Shown here piece by piece: positions 22,474 to 30,909 of a DNA stretch of 40,166 nt; position 1 is the stretch's first letter; each line of letters opens with the position of its first letter. The notes under the pieces are model-generated. The model was not told the origin of the DNA. It ran no database searches and was given only the letters and a program-made list of their open reading frames with translations. The stretch lies in NCBI GenBank assembly GCA_030832365.1, contig JAURJF010000002.1, forward strand, positions 1 through 40,166, written 5' to 3'. Both the position numbers and the translations under genes were made by a program. Source of the DNA: Candidatus Nanopelagicales bacterium (GTDB taxonomy: Bacteria > Actinomycetota > Actinomycetes > Nanopelagicales > Nanopelagicaceae).

Positions 22474-25029
22474 CTAATGGGCTGCTAAATCCCAACTCTT
22501 TCCAAAGCCAATATTGACATCAAGGGGCGCCTTTAGCTCAAAAGCGCTTCCCATCTGCTTTCTTACCAAAGCTTCCATGGCCTCATGCTCGCCCTTGGCA
22601 ATTTCAAAGATTAATTCATCATGGACTTGAAGTAATAGCTTTGAAGATAAATTCTCACTCTTCATAGCTTTTTCAACATTTAGCATCGCAACTTTAATGA
22701 TGTCCGCAGCAGATCCTTGAATCGGTGCATTAAGGGCCATGCGCTCTGCCATTTCACGACGCCCACGATTTTCATGGTTTAGATCAGGTAGATAACGTCT
22801 TCTGCCAAGAATTGTTTCGGTATAGCCTTTCTCCCGCGCAATCTTTACAACTTCCTTCAAATAATCTTGAATGCCGCCAAATCTCTCGAAGTACTTACTC
22901 ATCAAAATACTGGCATCAGTTGGTGAGATATCTAATTGATTGGCAAGGCCATATGAAGATAGGCCATAGGCCAGGCCATAAGACATAGCTTTTATCTGCC
23001 TTCTCATATCTGCATCTACTTTTGATACCGGTACATCAAATACTTGTGCGCCAACAGTTGAATGCAAGTCCTCCCCTGTCCTAAAGGCCTCAAGTAGTCC
23101 CTTGTCATCTGATAAATGGGCCATGATTCTCATTTCAATCTGGCTGTAATCAGCAGTTAAGAGATCAACAAATGGCTCTTGAGCGATAAAACAGTTTCTA
23201 ATTCTTCTCCCCTCATCACTTCTAATCGGGATATTTTGTAGGTTCGGCTCTGTTGATGAAAGTCGGCCTGTTGCAGTTGTGGTCTGCTGGAAAGTGGTGT
23301 GAATTCTGCTATCAGCTTTAGTTGAATTAAGTAGCCCCTCAACTGTAGTTCTTAGCTTTCCAACTTCGCGAATTCGAAGAAGTGATGCTAGAACTGGATG
23401 CTTTGTTGTTGAAAAGAGCCACTCTAAAGATTCGGCATCAGTACTAAAGCCAGTTTTGATCTTCTTCGTTTTAGGAAGCTTTAACTCTTCGAATAGAACT
23501 ACCTGAAGTTGCTTAGGAGAGGCTGCATTAAATTCATGGCCCACTTCTTTATAAGCAAGCGAGGTTGCCTCTGCCTCTTCTTTTCCAAAGAAGTCCAGAA
23601 GTGATTTCATCTCCTTGCTATCAATAGCAATTCCAGTTGCCTCCATTGCAGCCAAAACATGCATTGTTGGCATCTCTATCTGGTTATATAGATCTAGGCA
23701 GCTCATAGCTTCAAGTTCTTTTGAAAGCACTCTCCAGAGCTCTTGAAGATAGCAGGTGACACTTGGATCCCAATCTGAAGTGAATAGGTCGCCAGGTGAG
23801 TTATCGAGCTCAATACCAAGATACTTTTGCAAAAGATCGCTAAGTGCAATCTCTCTTGAACCGGCATTGATTAAATAAGCCGCAACTTCAGTATCAACAG
23901 CTACCGCACTTAAGATTTTGGAAGAGATCGCTTGCTTTGCTCCATGGAAGATAAATCCTTTGAAGCTAGAAATCACATCTGCTACCTGGCCAATCTCAGC
24001 AACTAATACCGCCTCTGGCTCTACCGAAATTGCTGCCTGACTCTCAGAAAGAAGTAAACCCACAGGGCCTGTGCTAGAAGTGAGCGCTTTTTCAAATTCA
24101 ACTCTATTTACCTCTCGAACGCTCACCTTTTTCGCGTCAATTTCTTTTACTTGCCCATCTTTAGCAAAAGGAGCAACCCTTGCTTTAAGAGCTTTAATCT
24201 CTAATTTATCAAAGAATTTATTCACCTTTGAAATCTCAACACCGCTCCATGAAAGATCTGCTAGATCAGGTGATAGTGGCAAATCACTTCTTAACTGAGT
24301 CAACTCACGATTAGTAATTACTGAAGGTAGAGCTGTCCGTAACGCCTCGCCTGCTTTACCTGGAACGGTATCTACTTTGGCAATTAAGTCTGAAAGAGAG
24401 CCAAACTCCTGAATCCACTTAGTTGCTGTCTTCTCACCGACCCCGGGAATCGAAGGCAAGTTGTCACTTGGATCACCTCGAAGGGCGGCAAAGTCAGGAT
24501 ATTGTTTTGGTGTTAGCCCATACTTTTCTAAAACTGCACTTGGTGTCATTCTTGCTAGCTCGGTAACGCCTTTTTTTGGATAGAGAACAGTTACTTGATC
24601 ACTTACTAATTGAAATGAGTCACGATCTCCAGAGCAGATATATACCTCTGCATCGTCGCTAAAGTGCTTCACAAAAGTTGCAATTACATCATCAGCCTCA
24701 AAACCTTCAAGCTCAAAGTGTGGAATCGCAAAGGCATCTAGGAGCTCATTGATATAGGAAACCTGGGAGCGAAACTCCTCAGGAGTTGCTGCTCTATTTG
24801 CTTTATATTCTGGAAACTTCTCTGATCTAAAGGTCTTGCGAGATACATCAAATGCTGTTGCAATGTGAGTTGGCTTCTCATCTCTGATTAGATTTATCAG
24901 CATCGAGGCAAAACCGTAGATTGCATTTGTGGGTTGACCGGCAGAGGTGGAAAAGTTCTCAACTGGCAGGGCATAGAAAGCTCTAAAGGCCATTGAATGG
25001 CCATCGAGTATGAGCAACTTCTTCTTCAT
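22474..25029 (-). CDS. polA: DNA polymerase I
   Basis: Pol I fills repair gaps and removes RNA primers. From the ATG at 25029 it is 851 residues, MKKKLLILDGHSMAFRAFYALP. The N-terminal 5'-nuclease domain includes FEADDVIATF and ICSGDRDSFQLV. The middle domain lacks the DxE and other acidic residues of an active 3'-5' exonuclease, as in many actinobacterial Pol I. Polymerase motif A is TADYSQIEMR. Motif B is RRQIKAMSYGLAYG, with Tyr at the position that is Phe in E. coli and Taq enzymes. Motif C is QVHDELIFE. The frame is open to 25068, but that start would run through the divergent thioesterase promoter. Confidence 0.97.
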   Translation of the reverse strand: MKKKLLILDGHSMAFRAFYALPVENFSTSAGQPTNAIYGFASMLINLIRDEKPTHIATAFDVSRKTFRSEKFPEYKANRAATPEEFRSQVSYINELLDAFAIPHFELEGFEADDVIATFVKHFSDDAEVYICSGDRDSFQLVSDQVTVLYPKKGVTELARMTPSAVLEKYGLTPKQYPDFAALRGDPSDNLPSIPGVGEKTATKWIQEFGSLSDLIAKVDTVPGKAGEALRTALPSVITNRELTQLRSDLPLSPDLADLSWSGVEISKVNKFFDKLEIKALKARVAPFAKDGQVKEIDAKKVSVREVNRVEFEKALTSSTGPVGLLLSESQAAISVEPEAVLVAEIGQVADVISSFKGFIFHGAKQAISSKILSAVAVDTEVAAYLINAGSREIALSDLLQKYLGIELDNSPGDLFTSDWDPSVTCYLQELWRVLSKELEAMSCLDLYNQIEMPTMHVLAAMEATGIAIDSKEMKSLLDFFGKEEAEATSLAYKEVGHEFNAASPKQLQVVLFEELKLPKTKKIKTGFSTDAESLEWLFSTTKHPVLASLLRIREVGKLRTTVEGLLNSTKADSRIHTTFQQTTTATGRLSSTEPNLQNIPIRSDEGRRIRNCFIAQEPFVDLLTADYSQIEMRIMAHLSDDKGLLEAFRTGEDLHSTVGAQVFDVPVSKVDADMRRQIKAMSYGLAYGLSSYGLANQLDISPTDASILMSKYFERFGGIQDYLKEVVKIAREKGYTETILGRRRYLPDLNHENRGRREMAERMALNAPIQGSAADIIKVAMLNVEKAMKSENLSSKLLLQVHDELIFEIAKGEHEAMEALVRKQMGSAFELKAPLDVNIGFGKSWDLAAH

Positions 25030-25037
25030 CGCACTTA

Positions 25038-25043
25038 ATCTTA
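25038..25043 (-). promoter_or_regulatory. Candidate -10 box for polA
   Basis: TAAGAT on the minus strand ends 8 nt before the polA ATG, predicting a start point 1-2 nt upstream of the start codon, close to leaderless. It lies back to back with the thioesterase -10 inside a 39-bp divergent gap. Confidence 0.4.
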
Positions 25044-25055
25044 GGCATTGCCACA

Positions 25056-25061
25056 TACAAT
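25056..25061 (+). promoter_or_regulatory. -10 box for leaderless thioesterase transcript
   Basis: TACAAT ends 7 nt before the ATG at 25069, predicting transcription starting at or next to the A of the start codon. No Shine-Dalgarno is present. The -35 region overlaps the polA promoter and is weak. Confidence 0.45.
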
Positions 25062-25068
25062 TGCCCAC

Positions 25069-25473
25069 ATGACAGACTTCAATGAGATATTAAATGATCG
25101 TGGCCGCGGGGCCCTAGATAAGAAGATGGGAATCGAAATCACCGAAGCTAGCTCGCAGCGCCTAGTTGGCAGAATGCCAGTTGAGGGAAATACACAACCA
25201 TTTGGCCTGCTTCATGGCGGAGCAAATGTTGTTCTAGCTGAAAGTTTAGGCTCGATTGGAACCCATCTACATGCAGGGCCTACTAGAAGAATTGTTGGAA
25301 TTGAGATAAGTGCAAGTCACCATAAAAGCGCAACAGAGGGATATGTGACTGCGGTTGCAACAGCGGTAACCCTTGGAAAAACTCTCTGCACCTATAACGT
25401 AGAGATTACAAACGATAAGGGTGAGAAGACCTGCACTGCAAGAATTACCTGCCTTATCCTTGCTCAGCGCTAG
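25069..25473 (+). CDS. Hotdog-fold acyl-CoA thioesterase, PaaI/MenI-like
   Basis: A 134-residue hotdog-fold protein of the PaaI/YbdB/DHNA-CoA thioesterase group, which cleaves acyl-CoA thioesters. The signature is GLLHGGANVVLAESLGSIG, with the HGG turn and the acidic residue on the hot-dog helix that activates water. An internal IVGIEISASHHKSATEGYV strand pair follows. The substrate cannot be told from sequence; aryl-CoA and 1,4-dihydroxy-2-naphthoyl-CoA (menaquinone synthesis) are the usual possibilities. I start it at the ATG at 25069 (MTDFNEILNDRGRG). The open frame reaches a TTG at 25048, inside the promoter region. It is divergent from polA, and its TAG abuts the livF stop with no base between. 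Confidence 0.88.
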   Translation: MTDFNEILNDRGRGALDKKMGIEITEASSQRLVGRMPVEGNTQPFGLLHGGANVVLAESLGSIGTHLHAGPTRRIVGIEISASHHKSATEGYVTAVATAVTLGKTLCTYNVEITNDKGEKTCTARITCLILAQR

Positions 25474-26202
25474 TTAATCTAGTTCGTGCGCTCCAGTTCC
25501 AAGATAAGCAGATTTAACATGAGGATCGTTTAACAGATCCTTACCCTTTGCTTCCTTGGTGATATTTCCAACTTCTAATACATAAGCCCGATCAGAACGT
25601 TGAAGTGCTTGCTGAGCATTCTGCTCAACTAGAAGAATTGTTACCCCAATTTTATTAATCTGGGTAATGATGCGAAAAATATTGGCAATCATCTGCGGGG
25701 CAAGTCCCATTGAAGGTTCATCAAGAAGGAGCACTTTTGGCTTGGACATCAGCGCTCGCCCAATAGCAAGCATCTGCTGCTCACCGCCAGAGAGAGTTCC
25801 TCCGGCCTGAGTAGATCTCTCTTTGAGGCGAGGAAATAGTTCATAGACCGTTGCTAAATCCTCTGCAATCTCAGACTTCTTCATCTTGAGGTGGTATTTA
25901 CCAAGTTCTAAATTTTCAAGAACGCTCATACCAGGAAAGATTCCACGACCCTCAGGAGCCTGAGATATTCCAAGTGAGACTCTCTGATGCGCCTTATATT
26001 TCAAAATATCTTCACCGTCGTAGGTGATACTTCCTGAGGTTGGATTTAATAACCCTGAAATGGTTTTAAGGAGAGTAGTTTTTCCAGCGCCATTGGCTCC
26101 AATGAGAGAGACAATTTCGCCCTGATTTACTACAAGTGAAATGCCTTTTACTGCCTCAATTTTTCCATAGGCAACGCGAAGATCATTAATTTCAAGACGC
26201 AT
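25474..26202 (-). CDS. livF: Branched-chain amino-acid ABC transporter, ATP-binding protein LivF
   Basis: One of the two ATPases that drive the LivHM permease on the cytoplasmic side. The protein is 242 residues: Walker A GANGAGKTT (35-43), Q-loop ISQAPEGRGIF, signature LSGGEQQMLAIGRAL (from about 139), Walker B VLLLDEPSMGLAP and the switch His region. The PEGRGIFP segment is characteristic of LivF over LivG. It overlaps the end of livG by 11 nt and is the last gene of livKHMGF. Confidence 0.96.
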   Translation of the reverse strand: MRLEINDLRVAYGKIEAVKGISLVVNQGEIVSLIGANGAGKTTLLKTISGLLNPTSGSITYDGEDILKYKAHQRVSLGISQAPEGRGIFPGMSVLENLELGKYHLKMKKSEIAEDLATVYELFPRLKERSTQAGGTLSGGEQQMLAIGRALMSKPKVLLLDEPSMGLAPQMIANIFRIITQINKIGVTILLVEQNAQQALQRSDRAYVLEVGNITKEAKGKDLLNDPHVKSAYLGTGAHELD

Positions 26203-26968
26203 CTTCAGGTACTCCTAAATAAGCCTCAATAACTCTTGGGTCATCTTGAACCTTGCGTGGTGAATCATCAGCAATTTTCTGTCCAAAATCTAGAACTACA
26301 ACTCGATCTGAAACCTTCATAACTAGAGACATGTCATGCTCAATTAAAAGAACTGTGTATCCAGCATCACGAATCTTTCTAATTGTTGCCGCCAACTCAA
26401 CTTTCTCTGCAGGGTTAAAACCTGCCGCTGGCTCATCAAGGAGAAGTAACTTTGGCTCTGCTCCCATTGCTCTTGCAATCTCAAGTCTTCTCTGCACGCC
26501 ATAGGGAAGATTCTTTGCAAGGCGATCTGAGTACTCGCCAATTCCTATGAAATCTAATAGTTCTTGCGCTCTTGCTTTATCACGCTTTTCTTCGCGACGT
26601 GAAACTGGGAAACCGAATAAACCTGAGACTAAACCAGATTTTTTATGGGTATCAGCAGCCGTCATAACATTCTCAAGAGCAGTCATATCTCCCCAGAGAC
26701 GAATGTTCTGGAAAGTTCTAGCCACTCCCCTTTTTGTAATCTTATAGCGCTTAACGCCAGCTAGAGATTTTCCATCAAAAATAATCTCACCTGAAGTTAT
26801 TTGATATACGCCAGTAATTACATTGAATACAGTTGTCTTTCCTGCGCCATTAGGTCCAATCAGGCCAAGAATTTCCTTCTCTTTAACATCAAAGCTCACA
26901 TCGCCAAGTGCGGTTACGCCACCAAATTTCATAGTGACATTCTTTAGCTCAATTAAGGATGTACTCAT
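26192..26968 (-). CDS. livG: Branched-chain amino-acid ABC transporter, ATP-binding protein LivG
   Basis: The partner ATPase of LivF. The protein is 258 residues: Walker A GPNGAGKTT (38-46), ARTFQNIRLWGDMTALENV around the Q-loop (typical of LivG), signature LPYGVQRRLEIARAM, Walker B LLLLDEPAAGFNP and IEHDMSLVM with the switch His. Its ATG overlaps the livM TGA (ATGA). The C-terminal EVIEAYLGV-type tail (here PRVIEAYLGVPEDAS) is normal for LivG. Confidence 0.96.
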   Translation of the reverse strand: MSTSLIELKNVTMKFGGVTALGDVSFDVKEKEILGLIGPNGAGKTTVFNVITGVYQITSGEIIFDGKSLAGVKRYKITKRGVARTFQNIRLWGDMTALENVMTAADTHKKSGLVSGLFGFPVSRREEKRDKARAQELLDFIGIGEYSDRLAKNLPYGVQRRLEIARAMGAEPKLLLLDEPAAGFNPAEKVELAATIRKIRDAGYTVLLIEHDMSLVMKVSDRVVVLDFGQKIADDSPRKVQDDPRVIEAYLGVPEDAS

Positions 26969-27984
26969 GAGGCATCCTTTTTCACAATTGCTTTTTCTCG
27001 CTTCTTTCTAGGAAGAATTCCATCTGGACGCAGATTCATCATGAGGACCAAAACCAAGCCAAAAACTAGGAGACGGGCATCTGATAAGAAGCGAATACGG
27101 TCAGGAAGATAACCAAGGATTACTGCGCCAAGAATGACTCCCCAGATATTTCCCATTCCACCAAAGACCACGCAGGCAAGGATTAATATCGAAATTTGAA
27201 GCGTGAAATTATCTGGAGCGATAAAGAGAGTCTTTGATGCATAGATAACTCCAGCAGCTCCGCCAACAGATGCCCCAAGGACGAAGGCCCAAACTTTATA
27301 TTTAAATGTTGGAACGCCTAGTAACTCTGCTGCATCTTCATCTTGGCGGATAGATTCCCAAGCACGGCCAGCGCGGCGCGCAGATAGTCGTCTTACCATC
27401 CAGATAGCAAGCAAGATAAGAATCAAAAGAGTCCAGTAATAAATGCGATGGCTATCAAAAGCATATTCGATGCCAAATATCCCAGGAGGAGTTGGAATTC
27501 CTTGAATTCCCTCAGACCTTCCCAATGCTCCAAGATTTAGCGCAACAATTCTGACAATCTCCCCAAAGCCCAAGGTAATGATGGCTAGATAATCACCACG
27601 AAGCTTTAAAGCTGGAACACCGAGAATAATTCCAGAGAACATAGCCATAGCGATTCCAATTGGCAGAATCTCCCAGGTATTTAATTCAGTCTTAGTTCCA
27701 AGCAAGCCCATGGTGTATGCACCAATTGCAAAAAATGCCACATAACCCAGATCTAGTAGACCGCTCTTTCCAATAACAATATTTAGGCCAATTGCCATAA
27801 GAACAAACATGGCAATCGGATAGACCAGAACTGATTCGTAATCAGCTACTGGGGTATTAAGAAAAGTTCCTCCCATAAATGGCAGCGCAGCAACAATTGC
27901 AATTGCGCCCACGGCTATAGCCACGCGACCAACGCGTCCCTGGCTCTCCCAGATCTCTGCTCCCTTATCGCGAAGATTAAACAT
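26965..27984 (-). CDS. livM: Branched-chain amino-acid ABC transporter permease LivM
   Basis: Membrane permease forming the channel with LivH. The protein is 339 residues with about 9-10 hydrophobic segments. Family signatures are GLNIVIGKSGLLDLGYVAFFAIGAY and LRGDYLAIITLGFGEIVRI, with the cytoplasmic coupling helix in RAGRAWESIRQDEDAAELLGV. GGMGNIWGVILGAV is in the C-terminal part. Its ATG overlaps the livH TAA by one base (TAATG), and its own stop overlaps livG. Confidence 0.95.
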   Translation of the reverse strand: MFNLRDKGAEIWESQGRVGRVAIAVGAIAIVAALPFMGGTFLNTPVADYESVLVYPIAMFVLMAIGLNIVIGKSGLLDLGYVAFFAIGAYTMGLLGTKTELNTWEILPIGIAMAMFSGIILGVPALKLRGDYLAIITLGFGEIVRIVALNLGALGRSEGIQGIPTPPGIFGIEYAFDSHRIYYWTLLILILLAIWMVRRLSARRAGRAWESIRQDEDAAELLGVPTFKYKVWAFVLGASVGGAAGVIYASKTLFIAPDNFTLQISILILACVVFGGMGNIWGVILGAVILGYLPDRIRFLSDARLLVFGLVLVLMMNLRPDGILPRKKREKAIVKKDAS

Positions 27985-28934
27985 TATGCCCTCGTCTGGG
28001 TTAGAGCTTCACCGAATAACCCGTTCGGCCTGGTGTAGAGAACTAATACAAGAACCACAAATACTGTTACAGCTTTCCATTGAGTGCCAAGGAAGAAAGA
28101 GGCATAGGTTTCAAGCAGGCCTAGCGCAAGGCCGCCATAGAAAGCTCCCTTAATATTTCCAATTCCGCCCAAGATAGCAGCGGTAAATGCTGCAATTCCT
28201 AATTCAAATCCAATAAAAGCCGAGGTATTTTCATACTTTAAGGTGTAGAAAAATCCTGCTGCGCCTGTCATTAAGCCACCAACTAAAAATGTTGCAGAAA
28301 TAACTCCATCTATATTTATGCCCATCAAGCGAGCTGCATTTGGATTCATTGATACAGCGCGAATTGCTTTACCCATTCGAGTCTTATTGACGAAGGTAAT
28401 GAGAATTCCAAAGAGAACTAGAGCTGAGATTACGATTATGGTGTTATCTATTCTGATACCGGCGTCAAAGAATTGACCAAGAAACTTTTTTTCCATCGCC
28501 CTAGGACTTGCTACTGGCCTGGAATCAGTAAGTATTCGAACAGATTCTGATAGCACCATTGAGACCCCGATTGCTGAAATCAAAGGAGCAAGTACTCCAG
28601 AGTTCATCCTTCGCAATCTGCGATAGGCCACCATCTCAACTAACATGGAGAGAATGCCAGAAACCAACATCGAAGAGATTAGCGCTGTTCCAAGTATTAG
28701 CCAGAGGCGAAAGCCTGTTGCATACTCTGATGTTTGTGTGAATTGAAAGACATCTTTGATTATTATGATGGTTGCAAACGTTCCAACCATGAATATCTCG
28801 GAGTTAGCAAAATTGATCATACGCAGGACGCCGTAAACCATTGTGTAGCCAAGAGCTATAAGAATGTAAATAAAGCCCAAGCTTAAGCCGCCAAATGTCA
28901 GCGACCAGAACTGATCTAGAAAGTTTCCTATCAA
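27984..28934 (-). CDS. livH: Branched-chain amino-acid ABC transporter permease LivH
   Basis: The second permease subunit, 316 residues with about 8 hydrophobic segments. Signatures are GLSLGFIYILIALGYTMVYGVLRMINFANSE near the N-terminus (given here across two motifs: YTMVYGVLRMINFA and the preceding hydrophobic helix), GKAIRAVSMNPNAARLMGI as the coupling helix, and AAILGGIGNIKGAFYGG. The start is TTG at 28934-28932 with no strong Shine-Dalgarno; no closer ATG preserves the first helix. It lies 90 bp behind livK, across a strong hairpin. Confidence 0.93.
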   Translation of the reverse strand: MIGNFLDQFWSLTFGGLSLGFIYILIALGYTMVYGVLRMINFANSEIFMVGTFATIIIIKDVFQFTQTSEYATGFRLWLILGTALISSMLVSGILSMLVEMVAYRRLRRMNSGVLAPLISAIGVSMVLSESVRILTDSRPVASPRAMEKKFLGQFFDAGIRIDNTIIVISALVLFGILITFVNKTRMGKAIRAVSMNPNAARLMGINIDGVISATFLVGGLMTGAAGFFYTLKYENTSAFIGFELGIAAFTAAILGGIGNIKGAFYGGLALGLLETYASFFLGTQWKAVTVFVVLVLVLYTRPNGLFGEALTQTRA

Positions 28935-28969
28935 GGCGCCTGATTCCTATCTAAAACTTTGAATTAGAG

Positions 28970-29005
28970 TTTCGGCAGGCCCTCTATTACGAGAACCTGC
29001 CGAAA
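28970..29005 (-). promoter_or_regulatory. Long hairpin between livK and livH
   Basis: A perfect 10-bp inverted repeat, TTTCGGCAGG / CCTGCCGAAA, encloses 16 nt. In the minus-strand RNA the stem can continue with two G-U pairs and a CTC/GAG segment to a 6-nt loop (GUAAUA), about 15 bp in all. No U-tract follows on the minus strand, so it is not a standard terminator. It is more likely a 3' stabiliser of livK mRNA or a partial attenuator that keeps the binding protein in excess over the permease. Confidence 0.7.
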
Positions 29006-29024
29006 ACCATTTTTTCCTACTTTA

Positions 29025-30173
29025 TTACTTTACAGCTCCTGTGAACTTGATAACGCCATTCTTGACTTCGAAGCCATTCATGACGCCACCAGCAACATCA
29101 CCAAATTGATTGAACTTGATGGTGGTACCTGTAAGTGACTTGCCGCTATATGCCTTAACGCACTTAAGCATTGCATCGCGTGTTGAAACACCCTTTGCAA
29201 TACAGCTTAGGAATACGTTTGTAGCATCAATGGACTCAGCAGCGTAAACGCCTGAGGCCTTACCCATCTTCTTTGCGAAATCCGCTTCAAGCTTTGCATC
29301 GATTTCAGCAAGTGGGACTGTTCCTGCAGTTAGACGAACACCTTCGAGAACTGATGCTGGAGCAAGAGTTACGAAAGTTGGGCTTAGTACGCCGTCGCCA
29401 CCTGCAAGGATTCCGGTGTATCCGCTATCACGTAGCTGCTTGAAGAATGGTGCAGCCTGTGGGAAGTAACCGGTGTAAATAACAACGTTTGCGCCAGCGG
29501 TCTTAACCTTGGCGATTGTTGCAGACCAGTCAGTCGTCTTATCAGAGACGCTATCAAAGCCAGCTCCTTGACCTGCTGGAATTGTTGGCTTCATGTAATC
29601 AACTAAACCAACGCCATAAGCAGATTGGTCATCAACAATGTATACCTTAGGTGATGAGACACCCTTTGTCGCTAGTTTAAATAGCGCTGGTCCCTGAACC
29701 TTGTCGGTAGGAACTACACGGTGGAACACTGGGAAACCAATGTTTCCTGCCGCTGCATCGGTGATTGACACACGAGTTGCAGATGGTGAGACCATTGCCA
29801 AGTTGCGCTGCTTGTAATAAGGAAGCGCTGCAATAGTTGCACCTGAGTAAGCAGCTCCGACAAGACCAATAATCTTCTTGTTTGATGCGATTCCTGGAGC
29901 AACCTTTGCAGATTGTGCTGGATCGCCCTGGTCATCAGCTTGAACTACCTTGACTTTGTACTTACCTTTATTCTTTGCGTTAAAGAGTTTGATGGCATAA
30001 AGCATGCCAGCCAATTCATCCTGACCAACTGATGCTTCTTCACCGGTTAGAGGACCCTGAAACGCGAGGGTGATTCTCTTAGCTTTTGCATGCGATGCTG
30101 GTGCGAAGCCAACAAGTGACGACACAGCCAATGCGGCCGCTGCAGCAACCGAAATTAATCCACGCTTTTTCAT
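29025..30173 (-). CDS. livK: Branched-chain amino-acid ABC transporter substrate-binding protein LivK
   Basis: Periplasmic-type binding protein of the Leu/Ile/Val family (Peripla_BP_6), 382 residues. The N-terminus is a signal peptide: KKR, a hydrophobic stretch to about residue 24, then PASHA as a signal peptidase I site (cleavage near residue 29). There is no cysteine and so no lipobox, unlike most Gram-positive binding proteins. The mature part shows ITLAFQGPLTGEEASVGQ, VQADDQGDPAQSAKV and VVIYTGYFPQAAPF. The ATG has AAAGG 6 nt upstream. First gene of livKHMGF with its own promoter. The substrate could be other amino acids or amides; family membership alone does not decide. Confidence 0.92.
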   Translation of the reverse strand: MKKRGLISVAAAAALAVSSLVGFAPASHAKAKRITLAFQGPLTGEEASVGQDELAGMLYAIKLFNAKNKGKYKVKVVQADDQGDPAQSAKVAPGIASNKKIIGLVGAAYSGATIAALPYYKQRNLAMVSPSATRVSITDAAAGNIGFPVFHRVVPTDKVQGPALFKLATKGVSSPKVYIVDDQSAYGVGLVDYMKPTIPAGQGAGFDSVSDKTTDWSATIAKVKTAGANVVIYTGYFPQAAPFFKQLRDSGYTGILAGGDGVLSPTFVTLAPASVLEGVRLTAGTVPLAEIDAKLEADFAKKMGKASGVYAAESIDATNVFLSCIAKGVSTRDAMLKCVKAYSGKSLTGTTIKFNQFGDVAGGVMNGFEVKNGVIKFTGAVK

Positions 30174-30188
30174 TTAGTACCTTTCATT

Positions 30189-30213
30189 CATGATCATGCC
30201 CCCTGGGACAGGG
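30189..30213. repeat. Two short palindromes in the livK leader
   Basis: CATGATCATG (30189-30198) is a perfect 10-bp palindrome. CCCTG-GGA-CAGGG (30201-30213) is a perfect 5-3-5 inverted repeat. They lie just downstream of the predicted livK start point and before its Shine-Dalgarno, where a repressor or a 5' hairpin could act. Confidence 0.35.
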
Positions 30214-30221
30214 AGGAGTGA

Positions 30222-30251
30222 AGGTTAGCCTTAGGTTCAACTGCAGGGCAA
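30222..30251 (-). promoter_or_regulatory. Candidate livK promoter
   Basis: The minus strand has TTGCCC (30246-30251), an 18-bp spacer and TAACCT (30222-30227). The start point would be near 30215, giving a leader of about 41 nt. It lies in the 138-bp gap between pdtaR and livK, where I see no terminator. Confidence 0.45.
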
Positions 30252-30311
30252 CCGGGTTCATCGCTTGGAGAATTACATTCCTGTTACTTTTTGATGAAAA
30301 GCGAGGTGCTC

Positions 30312-30908
30312 CTACTTATTAGGAGCAGCCGAGGGGTCAATTACCGCCCTAGCCACCTCTTTCATGGAAATTCGCCGATCCATCGCTGCCCGCTGAATCC
30401 ATGAGAATGCTTCAGGTTCTGAAAGGTTTAGCACCTTCATCAAAATTCCTTTAGCCCTGTCAATTAACTTTCTACTCTCAAGTCTTTCATGAAGATCACT
30501 AACCTCAAGTGCTAAAGATTTCATCTGCCTATGTCGGCTAATTGAGATCTCAATTGCTGGAATTAAATCATTAATTGTAAATGGCTTAACAACATATGCC
30601 ATCGCTCCAGCATCACTTGCCCGCTCTACCAAATCTCTCTGACTAAAAGCGGTGAGCATTAGAACTGGAGAGATTTCAATTATCTGGCTAGCAGCAGAGA
30701 TTCCATCGAGGATTGGCATCTTTACATCAAGGATTGCTAAATCAGGTTTTAACTCTTTTGCAAGATCTATTGCCTCTTGGCCATTGCTTGCCTGGCCAAC
30801 TACTTCATATCCAGATTCACTTAGCATCTCAACCAAATCCATACGGATTAAAGTTTCATCCTCAGCAATTAGGATGCGATGCGCTCCAGATTTAATATTA
30901 GTACTCAC
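30312..30908 (-). CDS. pdtaR: PdtaR-like response regulator with RNA-binding ANTAR domain
   Basis: A 198-residue response regulator close to M. tuberculosis Rv1626 (PdtaR). The receiver domain has acidic E16/D17, the phospho-acceptor D61 in ILDVKMP, T86 and K108 in VVKPF. A coiled linker (about 125-145) leads to an ANTAR domain (about 140-190, KLIDRAKGIL and EAFSWIQRAAMDRR). ANTAR domains bind paired RNA hairpins and prevent terminator formation; the partner kinase is PdtaS, not in this window. The GTG start at 30908-30906 leaves ten residues before RILIAEDE, as in relatives. That GTG lies 1 nt after the 3' end of the upstream tRNA, with no Shine-Dalgarno or -10 box between. Confidence 0.94.
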   Translation of the reverse strand: MSTNIKSGAHRILIAEDETLIRMDLVEMLSESGYEVVGQASNGQEAIDLAKELKPDLAILDVKMPILDGISAASQIIEISPVLMLTAFSQRDLVERASDAGAMAYVVKPFTINDLIPAIEISISRHRQMKSLALEVSDLHERLESRKLIDRAKGILMKVLNLSEPEAFSWIQRAAMDRRISMKEVARAVIDPSAAPNK

Positions 30909-30909
30909 G

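Noticed and set aside
25030..25068. Extended starts of polA and of the thioesterase
   Set aside because: Both extensions would run through the shared divergent promoter region, and the internal ATGs match the family N-termini.
28970..29016. Hairpin plus TTTTTT read as a plus-strand terminator
   Set aside because: On the plus strand the T-run starts 4 nt after the stem, but there is no plus-strand gene upstream to terminate.
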